Assembly (NCBI GenBank): GCA_900642245.1
Contig: CAAAJI010000092.1
Coordinates: 12,373 to 29,369 of the forward strand
Origin: Fragilaria radians
Lineage: Eukaryota; Bacillariophyta; Fragilariophyceae; Fragilariales; Fragilariaceae
Reading direction: 5' to 3'
Length of the DNA stretch: 16,997 nucleotides
The translations under genes and the position numbers were made by a program. The notes beneath the pieces are model-generated. The model had not been told where the DNA came from and made no database searches. It worked only from the letters and a program-made list of their open reading frames with translations. This document shows, in pieces, positions 9,705 to 16,997 of this stretch (positions within the stretch are counted from its first letter, which is position 1; each line of letters starts with the position of its first letter).

Positions 9705-10077
9705 GTGAAGGCACACCAAATAGTCAAAGGAGAGGAAACTGAGTTAGAAGCCTACAACTTCTGGGACAAACAACAACAACAAATGATAAGAGAAACGATG
9801 TCAAAAGAAATAAATTGTATGGAAAGATTGTACCTTTGGGAAGTTGTAAGCACTAAGCAAGAAGGGAGAAAGCCTATCGATTACATGGATGCTTAAAATC
9901 ATTGGAGTTGGGAGTTATAGAGCAAGATACGTTGCTTTATGGTATAATCTAATTCCTAGAAGATCATATTTATCTCTTCTAAGTGAAATTACTGTTTTGT
10001 CTCATAAGAAAACTAAATCTTTTTGCTTCTTCATAATGCTTAATTCTGTGCTGATTGTTGGAAATTTTGCACTTTAG
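9705..10077 (+). pseudogene. copia pre-RT segment (right copy)
   Basis: This is the identical counterpart of 6991-7363, here on the same strand as the spacer's gag-protease remnant. Motifs WEVV, GRKPI and YRARYVALWYNLIP place it just before the RT core. Only about 320 bases separate it from the protease motif at 9362, where an intact element would have well over 1 kb of integrase. Either the integrase was deleted or the join at 9632 is a rearrangement junction. Confidence 0.65.
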
Positions 10078-10137
10078 TTCATTTTCTTTTCATGTCAGAT
10101 CTTTTCAATCCTTACTGTTACGCAAGTGTGATGATGT

Positions 10138-10573
10138 TAACCATCCTATATTTTCTTTGAAATCCATAGGTCCTTAATCGTTCACGAGTTCGTGATGAGC
10201 TCGATTTCAGATATCTTCATTCGTCTTAAATGTCAATCACGAACATTTTGCATCCAAGACATCGTTGCAAACATTTATCTCAAGAATTTCAAGATATAGA
10301 GCAACCGCGAGACTTAAATAGACGTTCCTCTTATTTATGAATCCACTATCTTCCCCTTCAAGTAAAAGTATAAATCATTTCGAAATGTCTACGAGTAGGT
10401 CTTTAACCTATAATGTAACGAATCTATCTAGAACAAATAAATGTAAGCAATAATAACGTCATGGGGGTCTTAATCAAATTTTTTTCTATCACGTCAACTG
10501 ATGAGAACGAAATTATCATTTTCGTATCACAAAACACAAAAACGTTTGCTCATCAAAGGTTAAGATCAAAGAG
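10138..10573 (+). promoter_or_regulatory. upstream region of the right HMG gene
   Basis: This is the mirror copy of 6495-6930. ACGTCA hexamers lie at 10456-10461 and 10491-10496, the dyad TCACGA-GT-TCGTGA at 10182-10195, and the 18-base repeat in reverse complement at 10149-10166. An in-frame stop at 10502-10504 precedes the HMG start codon with no ATG between, which supports the chosen start. No convincing TATA box stands out. All promoter proposals here are by eye. Confidence 0.35.
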
Positions 10574-11524
10574 ATGCCAGAAATGATCATGCTCAAAAAC
10601 AATCTTCATGAACCGAAAGATATTGTATCATCGGACATGGAATTCTTATTGAACGGATTCATGGCAAATCCTGCCTGTTATTTCTTACCTCATTTCACAG
10701 GTTTGTCGTTCGAGAAACCAACGAAAAAGCGCTCATGGAAAAAACCAAAGGACAAGCCAAAGAGACCACTCTCTGGATACAACCTTTTCTTTCAAAGTGA
10801 AAGGAAAAAATTGATTGCCATGTTACCGGAAGTTGCTAATCTTGAAGAATATGGTCTCACAGAGCGCGAAAGAAAAGCGAAGCATCGTAAGATGCATGGT
10901 AAAATCGGATTTGCTGAACTCGCAAGAAATATTGCCAAGAAATGGAACAGTCTCGATGACAAGGAAAAGGCTGTATTCGAAGCCTGTGCTCGTACTGAGA
11001 AAGAGAAGTACCAGGAAGAATTAGACAAGTGGAAAACAACTAATGGCTATGTGCGAAAAAGAAGAAAAAGGAGTCGTACAAATAAGGTAGCAAAATCTTG
11101 TCTTCCAGTTGTCCCTGTGGAGTTTTCACTAAGTAATGCCTTCAATTTCGAAGGTCCAAATGTAATTTCATCATCGAGCATCGAGAATACAAAAGCATAT
11201 CAAGCATCAATGGATGAATCAAAACTGGAAAGCTATTCAGATATATTTGACGTCCAAAGTGACTCTTGGAATATGACATCTTGTATTTCGCATCCTAACC
11301 AAGACACCACAAGTGGACACAGGCATCAATACTTGAACAGTTTCGTATTTGAATGCGATCTAGAATGCCGCAATCATTTCCATGATATTCAGATCAAAGG
11401 AGATGTTAGTGATTCACTTGAAAGCAGTTTGGATGACTGTTCAACTATAGATGGAATTGCTCTTGACAATTTCATGGACAATTCATATTGTGATAGTGAC
11501 TATGACGATGATTTTTCAATTTAG
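10574..11524 (+). CDS. HMG-box DNA-binding protein (right copy)
   Basis: This encodes the same 316-residue protein as the left copy, with no difference in coding sequence that I can find. The ATG at 10574 is the first after an in-frame stop at 10502; other Met codons follow at residues 4 and 6, so the true start could shift by a few residues. The gene faces away from the left copy, so the two form a divergent pair about 4.1 kb apart, each with its own full upstream region. If both are transcribed, dosage is doubled. An intact reading frame embedded among copia pieces full of stops implies that the gene was functional until very recently and probably still is. Confidence 0.85.
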   Translation: MPEMIMLKNNLHEPKDIVSSDMEFLLNGFMANPACYFLPHFTGLSFEKPTKKRSWKKPKDKPKRPLSGYNLFFQSERKKLIAMLPEVANLEEYGLTERERKAKHRKMHGKIGFAELARNIAKKWNSLDDKEKAVFEACARTEKEKYQEELDKWKTTNGYVRKRRKRSRTNKVAKSCLPVVPVEFSLSNAFNFEGPNVISSSSIENTKAYQASMDESKLESYSDIFDVQSDSWNMTSCISHPNQDTTSGHRHQYLNSFVFECDLECRNHFHDIQIKGDVSDSLESSLDDCSTIDGIALDNFMDNSYCDSDYDDDFSI

Positions 11525-11627
11525 GACTTTGAAATTTCAATGTTAGCGGTTGTTCGGAAAATGCATTTCTATGTGCTTTGTGGGCACATTTGTATCTAAG
11601 CAACACGTTACTAATTAAACAGATATA

Positions 11628-11864
11628 ATGAATCAACTTAGATTGCCTACAGAAAGTAGATTAGAGTGTTTGCCTCGACCTAAAGGCGTAGGTATTTCTA
11701 ACGTAAAATCAAGATGTTACAAAAAAATTCGTTTCCAATTAATTCTTGCAAACGAAAGTTCGAACAATTTTAAGCAGTACCTTCTGATAAGGACTCTAGG
11801 AGAGCAGCCATTCCTTTCACAATTTGCATATGTAAGTCATTGTAAGACAGAGACTAAACAATGA
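11628..11864 (+). CDS. hypothetical 78-residue frame downstream of HMG gene (right copy)
   Basis: This is the identical counterpart of 5204-5440. It starts with ATG about 100 bases after the HMG stop and ends 5 bases before the inverted RT piece. I recognise no motif. It may be part of the HMG 3' untranslated region. Confidence 0.2.
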   Translation: MNQLRLPTESRLECLPRPKGVGISNVKSRCYKKIRFQLILANESSNNFKQYLLIRTLGEQPFLSQFAYVSHCKTETKQ

Positions 11865-11868
11865 ATAC

Positions 11869-12129
11869 CTAAACAATCAAACCAACACAAAATCTGACTA
11901 AATTCCCCATTGCTCTTTTTCTCTTCCATTCCATGTGCAATACCATAAAGATCTCCTCCTTCAAGTTTCCAAGCAGGAAAGCCGTTTCGACATCAATGCT
12001 TTTGGCCTTCAAATTCCAAAATATCATCGCACTAAGCAAGATTCGGAATGATACATCATTTACAATTGGAGCAAAGTTGTCATTGAAGTTGATACAGGTG
12101 ATTTGAAATATGCTGAATTGCTTGATCAT
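11869..12129 (-). pseudogene. copia RT core, inverted copy
   Basis: This is the exact reverse-complement copy of 4939-5199, with the FAPIVNDVSFR and IDVETAFL motifs. It now faces away from the RT/RNase H half at 12728-13804, so the two cannot be read as one gene. It ends next to the HMG block as the left copy does, which shows that the copia/HMG junction predates the duplication. Confidence 0.75.
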
Positions 12130-12210
12130 TCATAATCAAGGCAAAGTCAGCTAGATCAACAGGTATTGCTCCTCCAGGAATCAAGGCATAAAAGCAACCT
12201 TAAATCAATT

Positions 12211-12727
12211 TCAGTGCTCCTCAATATTGCTCTCTTCAGATGAAACTCCCATGGATTCTTCTTTGTCATTATCCTTGAAGACCTTATCGCTATTGACTTG
12301 ATTCCCCAGATACCAAGTTCCATAACCACACCTTAGCCAGATGATGTCACTAAATTTAATCATATGATTCTTTATTCTATAGAACATGTAGTAGATATCA
12401 TAGGCTTGATTTGGAGGGTATGCAACAAACACACAGCTTGTACCTCGATACTTAAACTTTTCTTGTTTCTCATGGGTGGTAAGTACTCTCACTTCGCCAA
12501 AAATCCTAAGTTTAATGATGCAATGCGCTTTCTTTCGATACATGCTTCTTATGGAGACTTTATGCTATCCTGTAACACCGTTATATTGGAATGGAAAGTC
12601 GCAGTTGATGCTCATTCGGTCCAAATTCTCTATCTAATTTCATTTCGTAATCCGGCACCATTATCATGACCCAGATTTGACCATAGAGTGTCTGAAACTT
12701 CCGTTCTACTTTCTTATTCTCCGAGGA
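12211..12727 (-). pseudogene. copia integrase C-terminal part, inverted copy plus diverged extension
   Basis: Positions 12211-12701 exactly repeat the left-arm integrase piece (FGEVRV, SDIIWL, KFQTLYG). Past the arm edge the - strand still reads integrase. At 12719-12701 it gives E-N-K-K-V-E-R, in frame with KFQTLYG, against the copia pattern QNGRVERKF. The left side reads stop-I-G-R-V-E-K at the same place. Without gaps, about 15 of the next 24 bases match between the two sides. Here is a second, older copy of the same motif joined seamlessly to the arm. It ends by about 12727, where + strand RT sequence starts. Confidence 0.65.
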
Positions 12728-13804
12728 TACTTGGAATGGGTTGATTGCTGAATCTTGCCAGACATTTGTTCTACGCGAAACAATCGACGTTCTAGTTCAG
12801 AGTGCTAGAGAGGTTTCCAGTAAATTTAATGAAGTGTTAGACTTAATTGGCTTTTCAGAAAGTAATCCAGATCCCTGCCTTTGCACAAAATGAGACTAAG
12901 AATCGAAACATTATCAGCATTTCAATCTATGTTGACAATTCTTTGGTTATTAAATGCACATGAATCCAATTTCAAAATTAAGATGAATTTTGTTGATTAT
13001 TTTAGCTGTAATACGAGTGAGTCAGAGCTGAATAATAAAATTGTGATAGTGCAACCTCACCAAATGAATCGGAATATTCAAAATTTGTTGAGGAAACGAT
13101 AGGAAAACGCAAAAGTAAGATCCCTGGGACTCCAAGATTCAAGACTCAGTGTTCCACAGAAGAGATGGAGATGCTTGATCCAGATTCTCAAAGGAAATAT
13201 TATTCTGAAGTTGGATGCTTTTTTTATATCAGCAATGCGATGAGAAAGCTCAGAAAGAGCATGGATGGTGCAGCATGCTGTGCCAACCATGAAGTGCTTT
13301 CTGTGATTAAGTTTGTCATTGACACAAAGACTTTTTGATTAAACGTTGAACCAAAAATTGACAATAACATGAGTTGGAGGTTTTTTATAGTGATTGGGCG
13401 GGAGACCCAGATAGAAGAATCTATATTATGGAATTAATGTTTTTTTTATTGGACGTACCAATGTGTTGGCGCTAGAAAGCCCAGAGAGTCGTGACACTCT
13501 CCAGTACTGAAGCTGAGTCTGTAGCTATCTCTGAGACTGTTGAAATGTTCAAGTCTAGTTTTTGTTCAATGTCATTCATGCGGATGTGATTTTACCTATG
13601 TCCGTCAAAACGTTTGATATTTCATGTCAGAAAATGCATCGACTGGGGTTAGAATGGGCACCCGTTATTTTTTTGTAACAGAATTTGCCAAAGAAAGGTT
13701 TATTAAAACTGAATGACGCTGACTTGTTTACCAATAACTTTAGTCGGGAGTTATATGAGAAGCATGTGAAGAAATTTATCTTTGAGGGTATTGGGAATAT
13801 CCCT
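12728..13804 (+). pseudogene. copia RT (second half) and RNase H remnant
   Basis: Frames on + follow the copia order. ETIDVLVQSARE (near 12776-12811) is the usual TIYGLVQSAR region. ESNPDPC follows near 12860. The polymerase active site YVDD is present as YVDN (12928-12939). GTPRF (near 13129) comes next, then ISNAMRKLRKSMDGA (near 13229) with the usual SRPD stretch before it deleted. RNase H is clear: DWAGDPDRR from 13392, an in-frame TAG at 13473-13475, then SSTEAE at 13500-13517. The tail reads ADLFTNNFSRELYEKHVKKF (about 13721-13780). The homology begins where element A stops, so the two may be halves of one copy. Confidence 0.8.
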
Positions 13805-15158
13805 TAGGTTCATCAAACTAATTATTGTATTTCATTAGGGATTACATTTTTGTTCAATGACTAGTAGTCACTTTTTTTTACTTCAACGAAGTCTAATTCT
13901 TTTCTTCCTCCCCCCCCCCTACTTTCGTTTTTAGCCTCAGGACAAAAAAATTGAAAAGGTTGTAAGCTAGGTTTTTTCCAATTCTTTAAAGCCTCGTGAG
14001 ATCTTTGATTCTAGTTTTTAGCTATTTCTTTTAAGGAATATCTACTTGTATTTCATGCTTAAAACCTATCTCTTTTGTCACATAGTGGAAAGGAAGGGAA
14101 CGATGATGAAAGCAAATTAACAGAGTGAGAAAATCTGTTGGCACCACGATAGAAGCTGAAACAAGACTAACAGAGAGATTCAGACTTTCAGGCGGTCCTC
14201 AATTAATTCAAGAAAACTGCGGAATCAAAACAATTTTTTTAAGTCTCGACGAGATTTCAGATGGAAAACAATTTTGAAAAGTTCGAGTAATGGGATCGCA
14301 GGAGAAACAGTAGTTGGTTCTTTGAGTTTGATGATCTTGTGTTTGTGGCAATGACATATCTTATCACATCAGAAATACCGATGAAGGATTCTAGTGTTGA
14401 GATGGAAAGAGCACTCGGATAACTGAGCTCGGTAACTACGAATCTAAAGGGGCTCAACTAAGGGTGTCCGTTTGTGAAAGTTTGATGCATGTGAAGGGTT
14501 TAATATTTTTTTAAGATAATCTAGACATTTGATCTCACTTCGTTTCAAACTGATGAAGATAGTTCAGTTAGTCCAGATGTAGATCTAATACTGACATCAG
14601 TGACAAACAGAGGTGGGCACCAATACATCATTCATAAATTTGCACTTCAAATTCATGAAAAAAATCATTCCAATCCCCAAATCGAAGAATAAAGCATTGC
14701 TTTAAAAGATGAAAAGTCAATTATTGTACCAATTATTGTTTCAATTATAATGTAAATAATATTGAATATCTAAATTTCTGTTCGTTTCCCTTGGTTCATT
14801 GTTTTTCATCGCAATTGCAGCCGAAGTAATACCCCACATTTCTCGATTGACATTTAATGTCAAGCAAGCAATGCCTTTTCGTGAGCTTGTTATGAAACAG
14901 ATTTTGCTATAATCAATTATTGAAGTCAAGAATATCCGAAATAAACCATTTTTGGTTAATTAATTGCAGTAAATCTGTCAATTCATTTTTCTCACCTCTT
15001 ATGACAAATATCTAAGTTTTAACTAAAAAAACTGAAAAACATCAATCATATAGTAAAAGAAAGTTTTTTGTTTATCTATCCTCCCAAGCAACATTGTAAA
15101 TCCATGAATCCTTGGATTTATTTTCATGAAACAATTCCTTTTTGGTTTAGCTTTGGAA
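13805..15158. other. intergenic region, possible 3' LTR remnant, no recognised gene
   Basis: This stretch is AT-rich with a pyrimidine tract and a run of ten C at 13910-13919. A copia 3' LTR should begin soon after 13780-13804, but I could not match it securely to the spacer's LTR-like sequence. Short shared words (tcaggacaa, aagcct) are not enough. Open frames are below 70 codons. The last few hundred bases would hold the 3' untranslated region of the membrane protein gene that ends at 15159. Confidence 0.4.
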
Positions 15159-16997
15159 CTATGACTGAGATTCATGCTGAAGCGATGCGTTATCATTGCC
15201 ATGAGACACGTCTGGGTCAGAGTCGAAACCTCCCTCCAATTTCTTTATTTCATCGACGTTCGTCTCTCTGCCAGATGATGTGGAGTCTCGATAAGAAGGG
15301 TCAGCACCATCAACATTTTCTAGATCAATTTGATCATTTTCATTCATTTCTTGAGTAGATCCGCTTCTTCTACTACCTTCATTTTCTTCGAAGTCCAACT
15401 GTAAACTTGCCTCATCATCCTTTTTACTAGTATCAACATTTTGGAATGTTCTGCCTCTTCTTCGTCTATAGAAAACAAAAATAAGAAGAAGAACGAATAA
15501 AATGGAGAATAGTGCCAAGATTGCCACAATCATAGGTCGTGGTCCACTGTTTGAGTCTGTATTTTCCGTTTTTTTCGAAGAGTTACTTGCTCCCTCGCCT
15601 TTTCCTATCATCGAAGGAAATAAGGAGGGAGAAGACGAAGGCACACTTTTGGGTTCCGAAGTATAATTAAGTTTAAATGCTGGCAATCTGCATTTGTTTG
15701 TTTGAAAAATGACACAATCGCCTTCGCAAAGACTAGAGTTTTGACATGATCCCTTTTTTTCCATAAAAATATCGTTACATTTATCATCAAGTTGAACCTC
15801 ATTATGGACAGCAAAAGTGTTCCTATTGATTGATAAGGTGGAGGAAGAGTCTATGAAAATGATTCCACGTTGAATCGAATCATTGTCAGCAAAACAAGAG
15901 AATGAAAATCCGACATTGGCATTCTTGATACCAACAACAATGCCATATTGAGACTTGCGATTGTTCGTGATAATAGCTTCCAGCAAATTGAGGCTGCCAC
16001 CAACATTAGTTAGTAATCCAAAATCAACTTTATTGTCTTCCAAAAGGCACTTGTCAAGTAAGACTGACATGCCAGATCCAGATTCGTCGGCGAGATCGCG
16101 GAAACTCTCAATCATGAGATCTGCATTTGGATCTAGAGGATGAATAATCAAAATTGCCGCTTTACCACTGCAATTTCTCCACTCGCAATCTGTGAATGTA
16201 GCTGTAAAATCAGAATCGGCTGTTGCTATTACTGACGAAAATGTCGAACCTTCAAAGGTAAGGCCTACAAAATGAGCTCTCCCGCTACCTCTCATCATAA
16301 TGTGCGACTTTCCGCCTCGAATGACACAATCATCATCTCGTCTACCTTCCTTACCACAAAGTATCTTGATATTCTTATCAGAAAAGTCCATTGGCGTAGT
16401 CGTTCCATCCACATCGTCATCCACGTTAAGAAATGTAGATTTACAAATGGAAAGCGATATCTCATTGCCGATTTGGGAAGGTAAGGACGAAATAGCTCTT
16501 CCTAGTTCAAACCAATCATCGTAACATCCTCGCGAAGGAGGTGGCTCATACACCGATTGACAAGTTTCCTTAGGTAATGCAAGACATTTCGAACCAAACT
16601 GAAGTCCTGTACACTCGTTATTACCTTTCTCATCATTTTCAAAGCCATTTTCGAACCCAGCAACATTAGAATCTGCATCAGCAATGACAGCTGGGATTGA
16701 GTCAGTTTCATCCGAACATAGTTTCTTGAATTGAAGTTTTCCGCCATACCAGACTCCAATAGCAGATGACAAGCCGACGTTGTCAGCAAAGCTAGTAAGG
16801 TAAACATCCAAGTCACCCCCCAACGATGAGAGGGGGGCAAATGCAACTTGATTTTTAATAAATGCAGAGTTTGAAATATTTAGTGACATGGTCATTCCAC
16901 TTTCTGGTAACAGTGTAACCTTACTTTGTCTTTGAATTCCAATGCGGCTTTCACGGATATCACCGAAGTAACTCAGTACGCTTGCAAGCCCACTATG
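15159..16997 (-). CDS. single-pass membrane protein with beta-helix-like ectodomain (5' part outside window)
   Basis: The frame is open from its TAG stop (15159-15161) to the window edge, 612 residues. A Met lies at 16895, but coding-type sequence continues upstream in frame without a stop, so the true start is beyond the window. Most of the visible part is a repetitive series of short beta strands and Asn/Ser-rich turns with paired cysteines (for example ATFTDCEWRNCSG), as in right-handed parallel beta-helix (pectin-lyase-like) ectodomains. A Ser/Pro linker (VPSSSPSLFPS) follows, then one membrane segment at about 15468-15536 starting PMIVAILALFS. A basic stop-transfer RRRRGR comes next, then a roughly 95-residue acidic cytoplasmic tail. 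The topology would be type I. It probably acts at the cell surface or in the endomembrane system. The substrate or ligand is unknown; no catalytic residues are evident. Confidence 0.75.
   Translation of the reverse strand, partial: HSGLASVLSYFGDIRESRIGIQRQSKVTLLPESGMTMSLNISNSAFIKNQVAFAPLSSLGGDLDVYLTSFADNVGLSSAIGVWYGGKLQFKKLCSDETDSIPAVIADADSNVAGFENGFENDEKGNNECTGLQFGSKCLALPKETCQSVYEPPPSRGCYDDWFELGRAISSLPSQIGNEISLSICKSTFLNVDDDVDGTTTPMDFSDKNIKILCGKEGRRDDDCVIRGGKSHIMMRGSGRAHFVGLTFEGSTFSSVIATADSDFTATFTDCEWRNCSGKAAILIIHPLDPNADLMIESFRDLADESGSGMSVLLDKCLLEDNKVDFGLLTNVGGSLNLLEAIITNNRKSQYGIVVGIKNANVGFSFSCFADNDSIQRGIIFIDSSSTLSINRNTFAVHNEVQLDDKCNDIFMEKKGSCQNSSLCEGDCVIFQTNKCRLPAFKLNYTSEPKSVPSSSPSLFPSMIGKGEGASNSSKKTENTDSNSGPRPMIVAILALFSILFVLLLIFVFYRRRRGRTFQNVDTSKKDDEASLQLDFEENEGSRRSGSTQEMNENDQIDLENVDGADPSYRDSTSSGRETNVDEIKKLEGGFDSDPDVSHGNDNASLQHESQS

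Larger units (their letters stand above)
9632..12701 (-). repeat. right arm of the 3,070-base perfect inverted repeat
   Basis: This is the reverse complement of 4367-7436. It carries, from left to right, the copia pre-RT piece (+), the HMG upstream region, the HMG gene (+), the 78-codon frame (+), and copia RT core and integrase pieces (-). The inner edge joins element B sequence in the spacer. The outer edge falls inside an integrase motif and passes into diverged integrase sequence rather than unrelated DNA. The two arms could pair to form a very long stem, and recombination between them would invert the 2,195-base spacer. Confidence 0.95.

Noticed and set aside
13910..13919. C10 run as a polypurine tract or origin-like signal
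   Set aside because: A polypurine tract for a + strand copia should be purine-rich on this strand and lie right at the end of RNase H; this is pyrimidine-rich and about 100 bases further on.
13805..14200. Possible 3' LTR matching the spacer LTR-like region
   Set aside because: Only short words such as tcaggacaa and aagcct are shared, in a similar order but with large gaps. By eye this is not above chance.
14250..14460. A gag-like reading (DDLVFVAMTYLITSEI) on +
   Set aside because: It vaguely resembles copia gag but lacks a second supporting motif and has stops close by.
15955..16524. Several + strand frames of 60-74 codons under the membrane protein gene
   Set aside because: They lie within the 612-residue coding frame on the other strand and show no recognisable motif.

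Overview
The window looks like nuclear DNA from a diatom or a close stramenopile relative. The evidence is a Ty1/copia retrotransposon family whose integrase, reverse transcriptase (RT) and RNase H motifs resemble those of diatom CoDi-type elements, an HMG-box protein with the long HGKIGF-type loop common in diatom HMG proteins, and a large single-pass membrane protein with a Ser/Pro linker. This assignment rests on recognition of families, not on a search.

The dominant structure is a long inverted repeat. Positions 4367-7436 are repeated in reverse complement at 9632-12701, 3,070 bases per arm, with paired positions always summing to 17,068. There are therefore no net indels, and I saw no mismatch in the stretches compared. 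Each arm holds the same intact 316-codon HMG-box gene. The two copies point away from each other across a 2,195-base spacer.

Decayed copia pieces surround and enter the repeat. From left to right: zinc knuckle, GAG-pre-integrase, integrase and RT core on + (3356-5199, running into the left arm); a pre-RT piece on - (6991-7363); a putative LTR, gag and protease on + in the spacer (about 8460-9631); the pre-RT piece on + (9705-10077); RT core and integrase on - (11869-12727); and the second half of RT plus RNase H on + (about 12728-13804). The RT halves at the outer left and outer right are complementary, so one element may have been split by the HMG-bearing material. At the outer limit of the right arm, perfect identity gives way to diverged homology inside an integrase motif. 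This suggests recombination or gene conversion between two different copia copies.

The first 3.35 kb and 13.8-15.16 kb contain no gene I can recognise. The right end (15159-16997, -) holds the 3' part of a gene for a large beta-helix-like, single-pass membrane protein that runs off the window. Only the HMG gene (twice) and this membrane protein gene look intact and under coding constraint. The most interesting possibility is a palindromic, recently amplified or conversion-homogenised HMG regulator gene in a transposon-rich region. An assembly artefact must be excluded first.
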